Assembly (NCBI RefSeq): GCF_001591145.1
Contig: NZ_BCUF01000022.1
Location: 24,639-88,638, forward strand
Direction of reading: 5' to 3'
Origin: Vibrio harveyi NBRC 15634 = ATCC 14126 = KCTC 12724
GTDB lineage: Bacteria > Pseudomonadota > Gammaproteobacteria > Enterobacterales > Vibrionaceae
Length of the DNA: 64,000 nt
Positions 26,290-35,219 of the stretch are shown one piece after another. Every line of letters starts with the position of its first letter. Positions within the stretch are counted from its first letter, which is position 1. Both the position numbers and the translations under genes were made by a program. The notes under the pieces were generated by a model, which made no database searches, had not been told where the DNA came from, and was given only the letters and a program-made list of their open reading frames with translations.

Positions 26290-27864
26290 TTAAGGAAGTT
26301 TTACATCTGATAGGTCTTCACCTGCACCGATTGCTTTCATTTCACCAGCAACGATTTCTGCAAGAGGACCAAGGATAACTTGAAGGTTGTTTTCGCCTAG
26401 CTTAACAACACCTTTCGCGCCTAATTTCTTAAGTACTGCTTCGTCTGCAACAGAGCGATCCTTAAGTGTTAGACGTAGACGAGTGATACACGCGTCGATT
26501 GAAGTTAGGTTGTCGTGACCACCTAGCGCTTTTAGGTATTGGCGAGCTAGGTCACCTTTTGCTGCATCACCAGCAGGAGCTGCAGATGTTTCATCTTCGT
26601 CATCTTCACGACCTGGCGATTTCAGGTTGAAAGCGCGGATTGCGAAGCTGAATGTGAAGAAGTATAGAGCACCGAAAGCCAAACCTAGAGCAAGTAGTAC
26701 TAGAGGCTTAGTTGCTAGACCGTAGTTCAGTACGAAGTCGATTAGACCTGCAGAGAAACCAAAGCCGTGTAGCGTGCCAAGCATGTTTGCAAGTACTAGA
26801 GATAGACCTGTAAATACAGCGTGGATAGCGTATAGAGCAGGAGCTAGGAACACGAACATGAACTCTAGAGGTTCAGTGATACCTGTTAGGAATGAACAGA
26901 ATGCTACTGAGAATAGTGCACCACCAACTTGGCTGCGCTTCTCAACCGGAGCTGCCAGGTACATAGCAAGTGCTGCACCAGGTAGACCGAACATCATTAC
27001 AGGGAAGAAACCGTTCATGAATACACCAGCGCTCTTATCGCCGCCGAAGAAGCGGTGTAGGTCACCAGATTTCAGAGTTTCAGTTACTTCTTTAACTGTT
27101 GCTGTGATTTCTGGAGTTACAGAGTTAGCGAATTCGAATGTGTGAGTTTGACCAGCAACAAGAGTCTTAGCTAGAGCTGGGTCAACACAAAGCTGTTGTA
27201 GAGCAGGAAGCGCTTGACCCGCCGCTGTTGCGCCAGATACTAGAACTTCTTGACACGTACCCATACCGAACCAGAAGTACGAGTTTAGTACGTGGTGTAG
27301 ACCTACAGGGATTAGTGCACGGTTAAGCGTACCGTATACGAATTGACCGATAGCACCAGAAGTAGAAACTGCGTGCGCTAACGCGTCAAGACCGCCTTGG
27401 ATTGTTGGCCATACAACACCAGCAATTGCACCAGCAACTAGCGAGAATAGACCCGCCATGATTGGTACTAGACGTTTGCCAGAGAAGAATGCCAACCACT
27501 CAGGTAGACGAGTAGCGTGGAAAGCGTTGTAAGAGTGACCAGCGATGATACCTGCAATGATACCGCCGAAGAATGACATGTTAACGCTTGCATCGATCGT
27601 TGCTGCTGTCGCAGTAAGAACGAAGTAAGCAACTGCACCAGCTAGACCTGCAGCACCTTGACCGTCTTTAGAAAGACCAATCGCGATACCTAGACCGAAT
27701 AGTAGTGGAAGTTGACTAAAGATTGCATTACCAGCAGATGCCATAAACGCAATATCTAAAAGGTCAGGCTGACCCAAACGTAGTAAAAGCGCTGCAACTG
27801 GAAGCGTTGCGATAGGAAGCATAAGAGCTTTACCTAACTTCTGCGCGTATCCAAGAATATTCAC
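26290..27864 (-). CDS. nagE: N-acetylglucosamine PTS transporter EIICB
   Basis: NagE imports and phosphorylates GlcNAc to GlcNAc-6-P. The N-terminal EIIC membrane domain (about residues 1-380) includes ALIPVGLHHVLNSYFWFGMG and FLTGITEPLEFMFVFLAP. A charged linker leads to an EIIB domain with the phosphocysteine in DACITRLRLTL. At 524 residues it ends after EIIB. The fused EIIA domain of E. coli NagE (about 650 residues) is absent, so phosphate should come from EIIA-Glc (crr, 62154-62663). The start is GTG at 27864. It is divergent from nagA-nagC. Confidence 0.95.
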   Translation of the reverse strand: MNILGYAQKLGKALMLPIATLPVAALLLRLGQPDLLDIAFMASAGNAIFSQLPLLFGLGIAIGLSKDGQGAAGLAGAVAYFVLTATAATIDASVNMSFFGGIIAGIIAGHSYNAFHATRLPEWLAFFSGKRLVPIMAGLFSLVAGAIAGVVWPTIQGGLDALAHAVSTSGAIGQFVYGTLNRALIPVGLHHVLNSYFWFGMGTCQEVLVSGATAAGQALPALQQLCVDPALAKTLVAGQTHTFEFANSVTPEITATVKEVTETLKSGDLHRFFGGDKSAGVFMNGFFPVMMFGLPGAALAMYLAAPVEKRSQVGGALFSVAFCSFLTGITEPLEFMFVFLAPALYAIHAVFTGLSLVLANMLGTLHGFGFSAGLIDFVLNYGLATKPLVLLALGLAFGALYFFTFSFAIRAFNLKSPGREDDEDETSAAPAGDAAKGDLARQYLKALGGHDNLTSIDACITRLRLTLKDRSVADEAVLKKLGAKGVVKLGENNLQVILGPLAEIVAGEMKAIGAGEDLSDVKLP

Positions 27865-27945
27865 CTTAAGTTCCCCCTATAGGATTTTATGTTTTGTTGA
27901 ATGACTTATTTCAGTCGTTCAATTTAGTCGCTATCAGTTTATGAT

Positions 27946-27970
27946 ATTAATTTTGCTCCGCAAATTAAAA
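27946..27970. promoter_or_regulatory. NagC operator 1 (nagE side)
   Basis: The near-palindrome TTAATTTTGC-TCC-GCAAATTAAA is centred at 27958, about 95 bp upstream of the nagE start. AT-rich arms with central GC/GC match NagC/ROK operators. It should be relieved by GlcNAc-6-P. Confidence 0.7.
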
Positions 27971-27980
27971 CCTCATTGTT

Positions 27981-27996
27981 TGTGATCATAATCACC
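27981..27996. promoter_or_regulatory. CRP site in nagE-nagA region
   Basis: TGTGA-TCATAA-TCACC matches the CRP consensus TGTGA-N6-TCACA at nine of ten half-site bases. It lies between the two NagC-like boxes, consistent with cAMP-dependent activation of amino-sugar uptake. Confidence 0.75.
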
Positions 27997-28041
27997 AGAA
28001 ATTGGTCATTCAGAAGGTTTTTGCTAGCGAGATCATAAAAC

Positions 28042-28063
28042 TTATTTTATTATACGAAAAAAT
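28042..28063. promoter_or_regulatory. NagC operator 2 (nagA side), candidate
   Basis: TTATTTT-N8-AAAAAAT (28042-28063) resembles a NagC box. Its centre is about 94 bp from operator 1, close to nine helical turns, the arrangement used for looping in the E. coli nagE-nagB region. It is weaker than operator 1. Confidence 0.5.
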
Positions 28064-28241
28064 GGCGTTTTAGAGATAAGATTCTCGTACTTTATGCAAG
28101 ACAGAATCAGTGTTATTTTGGTATCTCTACAGATGATTCGCAGTAACTTCGCTCTGGAAAACAATCATAAAAACTAATTCATTTATTATTTTTCAGTTAG
28201 TTACTCTGATAATGACATCGATAAAACGCGACTTGCTGTAT

Positions 28242-28313
28242 GTGACTCGTTATCTAATTCAGTGATACAAACTAAGTACCAGCCTGACTCATAGAGTCAC
28301 CAGTTAGATAACG
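28242..28313 (+). other. Structured nagA leader with crossed inverted repeats
   Basis: CGTTATCTAA (28248-28257) pairs with TTAGATAACG (28304-28313). GTGACTC (28242-28248) pairs with GAGTCAC (28294-28300). A local TGACTC-ATA-GAGTCA hairpin (28285-28299) competes with the latter. The first two pairings interleave, as in a pseudoknot. The element ends 40 bp before the nagA ATG. Function is unknown. Confidence 0.5.
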
Positions 28314-28353
28314 GGACAGAAAATGAATTCTCATCTATAAGGACTAGCTGACT

Positions 28354-29490
28354 ATGTACGCGCTAAGTAACTGTAAAATCTATACCGGTAGTGATGTTCT
28401 TACCGATCATGCTGTCATCATCGACAATGACCAGATTCAATCAGTTGTACCAGTGACTCAACTACCAGAAGGTATTGAAGTAAAAGACCTGGACGGTGCT
28501 AATCTAAGCCCTGGTTTTATCGACCTACAGCTAAATGGCTGTGGTGGTGTGATGCTTAACGACGAAATCACACCAGAAACAATGCAGATCATGCATGAAG
28601 CTAACCTAAAGTCGGGTTGTACAAGCTTCCTACCTACCCTAATCACATCTTCAGACGAAGATATGCGTGCTGCTATCACTGCTGCTCGCGAGTACCACAA
28701 CAAATACCAAAACCAATCGCTAGGTCTGCATCTTGAAGGTCCGTACCTTAACGTAGCGAAAAAAGGTATTCATAGCGTTGACTTCATCCGCCCTTCTGAT
28801 GACGGTATGATCGATCTAATCTGTGCTAACGCAGACATCATCGCGAAAGTAACGCTTGCACCAGAACAAAATGATCCTGAGCACATTGCACGCTTGAAAG
28901 CAGCTGGCATTGTTGTTTCTATCGGTCACACGAATGCAACTTATGCAGAAGCTCGCCAAGGTTTCGATGCAGGCATCACATTCGCAACTCACCTATTCAA
29001 CGCGATGACACCGATGGTTGGTCGTGAACCAGGCGTAGTTGGTGCGATTTATGACACCCCTGAAGTCTACGCTGGTATCATCGCTGATGGTTTTCACGTT
29101 GATTACGCAAACATCCGAATCGCTCATAAAATCAAAGGCGAAAAGCTTGTTTTGGTGACGGATGCCACAGCTCCAGCAGGTGCTAACATTGATCACTTTA
29201 TTTTTGTCGGTAAGAAAGTATATTACCGAGATGGTAAGTGTGTTGATGAAAATGGCACACTAGGCGGCTCAGCTCTGACTATGATTGAAGCAGTTCAGAA
29301 TTCAGTTGAGCACGCAGGCATCGCTTTAGAAGAAGCTCTACGAATGGCTACGCTTTACCCAGCAACCGCAATCGGTGTTGAGGAGCGTCTTGGCCGAGTT
29401 CGAAAAGGAATGGTAGCTAACCTGACCATTTTCGATCGTGACTTCAATGTAAAAGCGACGGTTGTTAACGGACAATACGAGCAAAATTAA
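28354..29490 (+). CDS. nagA: N-acetylglucosamine-6-phosphate deacetylase
   Basis: NagA hydrolyses GlcNAc-6-P to glucosamine-6-P and acetate, the first committed catabolic step. This 378-residue amidohydrolase-superfamily TIM barrel shows [12 protein letters not shown] (metal-site strand in NagA form), [33 protein letters not shown] and [10 protein letters not shown] (catalytic Asp). It is followed 2 bp later by nagC, so they are co-transcribed. No nagB lies alongside, unlike enterobacteria. Confidence 0.96.
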   Translation: MYALSNCKIYTGSDVLTDHAVIIDNDQIQSVVPVTQLPEGIEVKDLDGANLSPGFIDLQLNGCGGVMLNDEITPETMQIMHEANLKSGCTSFLPTLITSSDEDMRAAITAAREYHNKYQNQSLGLHLEGPYLNVAKKGIHSVDFIRPSDDGMIDLICANADIIAKVTLAPEQNDPEHIARLKAAGIVVSIGHTNATYAEARQGFDAGITFATHLFNAMTPMVGREPGVVGAIYDTPEVYAGIIADGFHVDYANIRIAHKIKGEKLVLVTDATAPAGANIDHFIFVGKKVYYRDGKCVDENGTLGGSALTMIEAVQNSVEHAGIALEEALRMATLYPATAIGVEERLGRVRKGMVANLTIFDRDFNVKATVVNGQYEQN

Positions 29491-29492
29491 GC

Positions 29493-30707
29493 ATGAATGG
29501 CGGACAGATTGGTAATGTAGATTTAGTAAAACAGCTTAACAGTGCTGCGGTATACAGGCTGATTGACCAACAAGGTCCAATCTCCCGTATTCAAGTCGCG
29601 GATGTTAGTCAGCTCGCACCAGCGAGTGTTACCAAAATAACCCGCCAACTATTAGAGCGCGGCTTGATCAAAGAAGTCGCGCAACAAGCTTCTACCGGTG
29701 GTCGTCGAGCCATCTCGTTGACCACTGAAGTAAAACCTTTTCACTCTATCGCTGTACGATTAGGTCGTGACTATGTGCAATTCTGTTTGTACGACCTAGG
29801 CGGAACGGCACTTGCAGAAGACCAGCACGAACTTCACTATACCAATCAAGCAGATCTTATCGCAGGTTTGATTGACTTGCTAAAGGACTTCGTGAGTCGC
29901 TGCCAAGATAAAATTGACCAACTGATTGCTATCGGTATTACACTGCCTGGTTTGGTGAACCCAACCACAGGCGTAGTGGAATACATGCCGAATACAGACA
30001 TCGATAACCTTGCACTGGGTGAAATCATCCGTGAAAAGTTCAATACCGCTTGTTTTGTCGGTAACGATGTTCGTGGTATGGCATTGGCTGAACATTACTT
30101 TGGTGCAAGCCAAGATTGCCAAGACTCAATTCTTGTCAGTGTTCACCGTGGTACTGGTGCCGGCATCATTGTTAATGGTCAAGTATTCCTTGGCTTCAAC
30201 CGTAACGTCGGTGAAATTGGTCACATCCAAATCGACCCACTTGGCGAGCAATGCCAATGTGGCAACTTTGGCTGTCTAGAAACGGTTGCAGCAAACCCAG
30301 CAATCGTACAACGCGTTAAAAAGCTTATTGCACAGGGCTATGAGTCAAGCCTTACTCAACTAGAGCACATCACAATCGATGACGTTTGTACTCATGCGAT
30401 GAACGGCGATGAACTTGCTAAGCAAAGCTTAGTGCGCGTAGGCAACCAACTTGGTAAAGCTATCGCAATTACGATTAACTTGTTTAACCCACAAAAAATC
30501 GTCATTGCCGGTGACATTACGGCGGCTGAAGAAATTGTTTTCCCAGCAATCCAGCGCAATGTTGAAAACCAATCTTTGAAGACTTTCCATAACGAACTTC
30601 CGATTGTTGCTTCTCATATTGATAAGCAACCAACAATGGGCGCATTCGCAATGATAAAGCGCGCCATGTTGAACGGAGTTTTGTTACAAAAGTTACTAGA
30701 AGACTAA
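29493..30707 (+). CDS. nagC: N-acetylglucosamine repressor NagC (ROK family)
   Basis: This 404-residue regulator has an N-terminal winged helix-turn-helix (ISRIQVADVSQLAPASVTKI, about residues 28-47) and a ROK sugar-kinase-like domain. The effector and zinc region is present as GEIGHIQIDPLG and the CQCGNFGCLE zinc motif. It should bind GlcNAc-6-P and release operators at nagE-nagA and probably at chiP. The start ATG lies 2 bp after the nagA stop. Confidence 0.94.
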   Translation: MNGGQIGNVDLVKQLNSAAVYRLIDQQGPISRIQVADVSQLAPASVTKITRQLLERGLIKEVAQQASTGGRRAISLTTEVKPFHSIAVRLGRDYVQFCLYDLGGTALAEDQHELHYTNQADLIAGLIDLLKDFVSRCQDKIDQLIAIGITLPGLVNPTTGVVEYMPNTDIDNLALGEIIREKFNTACFVGNDVRGMALAEHYFGASQDCQDSILVSVHRGTGAGIIVNGQVFLGFNRNVGEIGHIQIDPLGEQCQCGNFGCLETVAANPAIVQRVKKLIAQGYESSLTQLEHITIDDVCTHAMNGDELAKQSLVRVGNQLGKAIAITINLFNPQKIVIAGDITAAEEIVFPAIQRNVENQSLKTFHNELPIVASHIDKQPTMGAFAMIKRAMLNGVLLQKLLED

Positions 30708-30735
30708 GTTTATACAACCAATTGAGTTACAATCT

Positions 30736-30762
30736 CGGGCTGTGGTTTCACAGCCCGTTTTT
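30736..30762 (+). terminator. nagAC terminator
   Basis: The stem is CGGGCTGTG / CACAGCCCG with a GTTT loop and a following T-run, 28 bp after the nagC stop. Confidence 0.92.
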
Positions 30763-30788
30763 GTATATCAGGAATATAGCTCAATAGT

Positions 30789-32378
30789 ATGGAAATTATT
30801 CTAATTACAACGGCGTTTCTCGCCGGCTTCATCGCTCTAAAATGTAACCTTCCTCCCTTGGTTGGTTTCCTACTCGCAGGCTTCGGTCTTCACGCGTTTG
30901 GCTACCAAAGTAATGACGTCATTGTCACGCTTGCTGATCTTGGTGTGACCTTGCTGCTTTTCACTATTGGTCTAAAGTTGGACGTAAAAACGCTACTTTC
31001 CAAAGAGATTTGGGGTGGCGCAACCGCGCACAATATTCTTTCTACCCTTTTCTTTGCGCTGGTTCTCGTTGGTCTAAAACTGCTCGGTTTGTCATCACTG
31101 GCCACTATGGAACACAGCCAGATTCTGTTGTTGGCTTTCGCTCTGTCTTTTTCTAGTACTGTCTTCGCGGTAAAAACCCTGCAAGAAAAAGGTGAGATGA
31201 ATGCGACTTACGGCACCCTAGCAATTGGTATTCTGGTCATGCAGGATATTTTTGCTGTGGTCTTCCTTACCGCTTCAACAGGTAAAATTCCGGAGTGGTA
31301 TGCGATAGGTTTGTTTGCTCTCCCTCTTATCCGCCCATTGTTCTACAAACTCCTAGATAAAGTAGGTCACGGCGAGATGCTGGTTCTATTTGGTATCTTC
31401 TTTGCGCTCGTCGTCGGGGCTGGTTTGTTTGAACTCGTCGGTATGAAGCCAGATTTAGGCGCGCTGATTTTAGGCATGTTACTAGCCGGGCATCGTAAAG
31501 CATCAGAGTTATCAAAATCGCTCTTTAATATGAAAGAGCTCTTCCTCGTGTGCTTCTTCCTCAATATTGGTTTGTCAGCATCATTGAGCTTCACTGGTGT
31601 GGGTCTTGCGCTGCTATTCATTTTGTTGCTGCCAATCAAAGGTCTGCTGTATTTCCTTACTATCAACCACTTTAAGTTCCGTGTTCGGACTTCATTACTG
31701 ACGTCTCTTTCTCTTTTCAACTACAGTGAATTTGGTTTGATTGTCGGTGGACTGGCTTACAAGATGGGCTGGATGCCTAGTGACATGCTAGCGGCTATCG
31801 CTGTGGCTGTTTCGATTTCATTTATCATCTCAGCACCGTTAAATCGTCTTGGTCACCAAATCTACCAACACTCGGGCAAATGGTTACAAGAAACGGCGGC
31901 AGAGAAATTGAACCAACGAGATCAATTAATCAATCCAGGGCATGCCCAAGTATTGATCCTAGGTATGGGTCGAATTGGCACCGGTGCTTACGACGAATTA
32001 CGATCTCGCTATGGCAAAGTTTCTCTTGGTGTTGAAGTAAGAGAAGAAGCTGCGCATAAACACCGCTCTGAAGGTCGCAACGTTATTTCAGGCGATGCAA
32101 CAGACCCTGACTTTTGGGAACGCATTTTAGATACAGCAAACGTAAAGTTGGTCCTATTGGCGATGCCACACCACCAAGGTAACCAAACCGCGCTTGAACA
32201 GCTTCAAAGCCGAAACTATAAAGGGCAAATAGCAGCAATTGCCGAATACCCAGATCAACTTGAAGGCTTACTAGAGACTGGGGTCGACGCCGCATTCAAC
32301 ATCTATAGCGAAGCTGGTAGTGGTTTCGCACGCCATGTTTGCGAGCAACTTCAACCTCAATTTACACCGATGAAATAA
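30789..32378 (+). CDS. Monovalent cation:proton antiporter-2 (CPA2) with TrkA-N domain
   Basis: The 529-residue inner-membrane protein has about 12 transmembrane helices (residues 1-370) of the Na/H exchanger type, with motifs LPPLVGFLLAGFGLH and ALSFSSTVFAVKTLQ. These are followed by a cytoplasmic RCK_N/TrkA-N Rossmann domain (ILGMGRIGTGAYDEL; ISGDATDPDFWERI). This layout is that of YbaL/RosB and KefB/KefC. There is no RCK_C domain, and no KefF or KefG partner gene is nearby. YbaL-type is the closest guess; the transported ion is probably K+ but not provable here. Confidence 0.85.
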   Translation: MEIILITTAFLAGFIALKCNLPPLVGFLLAGFGLHAFGYQSNDVIVTLADLGVTLLLFTIGLKLDVKTLLSKEIWGGATAHNILSTLFFALVLVGLKLLGLSSLATMEHSQILLLAFALSFSSTVFAVKTLQEKGEMNATYGTLAIGILVMQDIFAVVFLTASTGKIPEWYAIGLFALPLIRPLFYKLLDKVGHGEMLVLFGIFFALVVGAGLFELVGMKPDLGALILGMLLAGHRKASELSKSLFNMKELFLVCFFLNIGLSASLSFTGVGLALLFILLLPIKGLLYFLTINHFKFRVRTSLLTSLSLFNYSEFGLIVGGLAYKMGWMPSDMLAAIAVAVSISFIISAPLNRLGHQIYQHSGKWLQETAAEKLNQRDQLINPGHAQVLILGMGRIGTGAYDELRSRYGKVSLGVEVREEAAHKHRSEGRNVISGDATDPDFWERILDTANVKLVLLAMPHHQGNQTALEQLQSRNYKGQIAAIAEYPDQLEGLLETGVDAAFNIYSEAGSGFARHVCEQLQPQFTPMK

Positions 32379-32404
32379 GCATCAAACGTAACTATCCTTA
32401 TTGA

Positions 32405-32431
32405 GCCCTCTTCTAATAAGAGGGCTTTTTT
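32405..32431 (+). terminator. CPA2 antiporter gene terminator
   Basis: The stem is GCCCTCTT / AAGAGGGC with a CTAAT loop, followed by six T. Confidence 0.92.
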
Positions 32432-32608
32432 GTGCATTTTTTAAACCAAACCTTGATCTCATTCATCAGATTAAGGTTATTTTTAAACAATATCTAATCA
32501 TCAAGCCTTTTTATCATTTTTTTCATCATCAAACGTTGCTTTTTTTACTCAGAATGGCAAATTGAACCTATACCGATTAAAAATTGTTTAGTTTAAAAAG
32601 GATGTTGT

Positions 32609-34273
32609 ATGTGTTCAGTATTTGGCATTTTAGACATTAAGAGCGATGCAGCAGCATTGCGCCCTATCGCACTTGAGATGTCGAAAAAGCTTCGTCACCG
32701 CGGTCCAGACTGGTCTGGTATTTACTCATCAGAACGCGCGATTCTTGCGCATGAACGTTTGGCGATCGTTGGTCTAAATAGTGGTGCTCAACCACTATAC
32801 AGCCCTGATAAAAAACTCATCCTTGCTGTAAACGGTGAAATCTACAACCACAAAGAAATTCGTGCTCGCTACGAAGGTAAATACGAATTCCAAACTGACT
32901 CAGACTGTGAAGTTATCCTAGCGCTATACCAAGACATGGGTGCAGACCTTCTTGAAGAACTAAACGGTATTTTTGCATTCGTACTTTACGATGAAGAAAA
33001 AGACGAGTACTTAGTAGGTCGTGACCACATTGGTATCATTCCTCTTTACCAAGGTTATGATGAACATGGTAACTACTACGTTGCATCAGAAATGAAAGCA
33101 CTGGTACCAGTATGTAAGACCGTGAGCGAGTTCCCTCCGGGTTGTCACTACGGCAGTGCAGATGCAGAACCTCAACGTTACTACATTCGTGACTGGAATG
33201 AGTACGCAGCAGTTCAAGGCAACAGCACAAGCAAAGAAGAACTTACAGAAGCTTTAGAAGCTGCGGTAAAACGCCAACTAATGACTGACGTGCCATATGG
33301 CGTACTTCTTTCTGGTGGTCTGGATTCATCGATTACATCTGCTGTAGCAAAACGATTTGCAGCAATGCGTATTGAAGACGACGAAAAGTCTGAAGCTTGG
33401 TGGCCACAGCTGCACTCTTTCGCTGTAGGTCTAGAAGGAGCACCAGATCTGAAAGCCGCTCGCGAAGTTGCAGAACAAATTGGTACGGTTCACCATGAAA
33501 TGACGTACACCATCCAAGAAGGCTTGGACGCGATTCGTGATGTGATTTACCACATTGAAACATATGACGTAACGACTATCCGCGCTTCAACACCTATGTT
33601 CCTAATGGGTCGTAAGATCAAAGCAATGGGAATCAAAATGGTACTTTCTGGTGAAGGCGCTGATGAAATCTTCGGTGGCTACTTATACTTCCATAAAGCG
33701 CCAAACGCGCAAGAGTTCCACGAAGAGACCGTACGTAAGCTTCTAGCTCTGAACATGTTTGACTGTGCACGTGCAAACAAATCGCTAGCGGCATGGGGTG
33801 TTGAAGGTCGCGTACCATTCCTAGATAAGGAGTTCATTGACGTAGCAATGCGTTTGAACCCTGCCGATAAGATGTGTGGCAACGGTAAGATGGAGAAGCA
33901 CATTTTACGTGAGTGCTTCGAACACTACCTACCGGAGTCGATTGCATGGCGTCAGAAGGAACAGTTCTCTGATGGTGTTGGTTACAGCTGGATTGATACG
34001 CTAAAAGAAGTCGCAGAGCAAAAAGTAACAGATCAGCAAATGGAGACGGCTCAATTCCGCTTCCCTTACAACACACCTACAACTAAAGAAGGTTATGTAT
34101 ACCGCGAGATCTTTGAAGAGTTGTTCCCTCTACCATCAGCTGCGGAATGTGTTCCTGGTGGCCCATCAGTCGCGTGTTCTTCAGCGAAAGCGATTGAATG
34201 GGATGAGTCATTCCAAAACTGTGTTGACCCATCAGGTCGTGCCGTTCAAACCGTACACAACGATGCATACTAA
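32609..34273 (+). CDS. asnB: Asparagine synthetase B (glutamine-hydrolysing)
   Basis: The enzyme makes asparagine from aspartate, ATP and glutamine. This 554-residue protein begins MCSVFGILDI, and Cys2 is the catalytic nucleophile of the class II glutaminase domain (about 1-200). The synthetase domain has the PP-loop LLSGGLDSSITSAVA and SGEGADEIFGGY. The 177-bp leader after the previous terminator is AT-rich and contains a possible stem AACCTT (32449-32454) / AAGGTT (32473-32478). The AAAAGGATG site precedes the ATG. Confidence 0.96.
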   Translation: MCSVFGILDIKSDAAALRPIALEMSKKLRHRGPDWSGIYSSERAILAHERLAIVGLNSGAQPLYSPDKKLILAVNGEIYNHKEIRARYEGKYEFQTDSDCEVILALYQDMGADLLEELNGIFAFVLYDEEKDEYLVGRDHIGIIPLYQGYDEHGNYYVASEMKALVPVCKTVSEFPPGCHYGSADAEPQRYYIRDWNEYAAVQGNSTSKEELTEALEAAVKRQLMTDVPYGVLLSGGLDSSITSAVAKRFAAMRIEDDEKSEAWWPQLHSFAVGLEGAPDLKAAREVAEQIGTVHHEMTYTIQEGLDAIRDVIYHIETYDVTTIRASTPMFLMGRKIKAMGIKMVLSGEGADEIFGGYLYFHKAPNAQEFHEETVRKLLALNMFDCARANKSLAAWGVEGRVPFLDKEFIDVAMRLNPADKMCGNGKMEKHILRECFEHYLPESIAWRQKEQFSDGVGYSWIDTLKEVAEQKVTDQQMETAQFRFPYNTPTTKEGYVYREIFEELFPLPSAAECVPGGPSVACSSAKAIEWDESFQNCVDPSGRAVQTVHNDAY

Positions 34274-34332
34274 TCGTATCACGTGTTAAATAGGGCTGAG
34301 TCACCAGCCCTTGAACACTGGTAAGTTAACAC

Positions 34333-34369
34333 GATCAAAAAGAGGTGCATTACGCACCTCTTTTTGATC
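34333..34369. terminator. Bidirectional terminator between asnB and rfaH
   Basis: Perfect 16-bp arms GATCAAAAAGAGGTGC / GCACCTCTTTTTGATC have an ATTAC loop, between convergent genes. A smaller hairpin GGGCTG / CAGCCC lies upstream near 34292. Confidence 0.92.
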
Positions 34370-34384
34370 TTTCAATGAGTTGGT

Positions 34385-34885
34385 TTACATAAATTCCAAA
34401 TCATTATTGTCAATGCTGACAGGCACTCGCTTAGAGAGCATTTGAACCAACATAATCGAACGCTTTTCACCATCTTGTTCGTGATAAATCGCATCAATAC
34501 CAGCAAACTGTCCGTTCATAACACGAACATGATCGCCTGGTTTCGGCATACATTCTGGGCTTGTCGGCTCCTCAGCACACTTTTCAATCTGCTTTAGTTC
34601 ATAAACAAGATCACCTTGAATCTCTTTTGGTTGTGCTCCGAAGCGTACGAAGTCAACGACACCTCGAGTGGAACGTACCGATGTAAAATTCGGTCCTTGT
34701 TCATAATCAAATCGAGAAAAAACATAGCAAGGGAATAATGGTTCTTCGACCTTTTGTCGCTTGCCGCGTAAGATCTTTTCGACCTCCACAGTTGGGTAAA
34801 AACACTCTACTCCTTGGTTTTCAAGGTGTTGCTTCGCCCTAACTTGCTCTCCTCGTTTACAATACAATAAATACCAACGTTTCAT
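34385..34885 (-). CDS. rfaH: Transcription antiterminator RfaH
   Basis: RfaH is a NusG paralogue that is recruited at ops sites and suppresses polarity in long surface-polysaccharide and virulence operons. The protein has an N-terminal NGN domain (RWYLLYCKRGEQVRA, then PLFPCYVFSRF) and a C-terminal KOW-like domain (PKPGDHVRVMNGQFAGIDAI), the part known to refold from helices to a beta barrel. I use ATG 34885 (166 aa), which aligns with E. coli RfaH. An upstream TTG (34900) adds five residues. Neither start has a strong ribosome site. Confidence 0.92.
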   Translation of the reverse strand: MKRWYLLYCKRGEQVRAKQHLENQGVECFYPTVEVEKILRGKRQKVEEPLFPCYVFSRFDYEQGPNFTSVRSTRGVVDFVRFGAQPKEIQGDLVYELKQIEKCAEEPTSPECMPKPGDHVRVMNGQFAGIDAIYHEQDGEKRSIMLVQMLSKRVPVSIDNNDLEFM

Positions 34886-35219
34886 TTTATTACTAGCCAA
34901 TTATATTTTTATTTCATCCTAGCATTAAGCCTAGAACGAGTCATGGGTATTCAAGAAACCTATCAGTAAGCCTCTTAAACATAACATGCATAACTTACAC
35001 TTTTTCGAAGCATTAAGAAAATAAGTCTATAGGCAAAAATGGAAAGTAAGTTTGTAACACGAACGATTCGCCGATTAAAACCCCACAAAATCAACGCGGA
35101 GCCACCATTTAATAAGGCAAATGAATCGTCACATAAAATTTTATTGTTTGTAAGTCATCAAAATGACATGTATACGTAGATTTCTTTAAAAAATGTAATA
35201 ACTACTATTAGAAGAGCTT
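34886..35219. other. Divergent rfaH / peptide permease intergenic region
   Basis: The region is 334 bp and AT-rich, and must hold promoters for both genes. A short inverted repeat GTCAT-CAAA-ATGAC lies about 55 bp before the permease start. No ORF, tRNA or clear operator is recognised. Confidence 0.5.

Noticed and set aside
34292..34312. Hairpin GGGCTG/CAGCCC after asnB as a riboswitch
   Set aside because: It lies in the 3' region just before a strong terminator and has no aptamer-like features.
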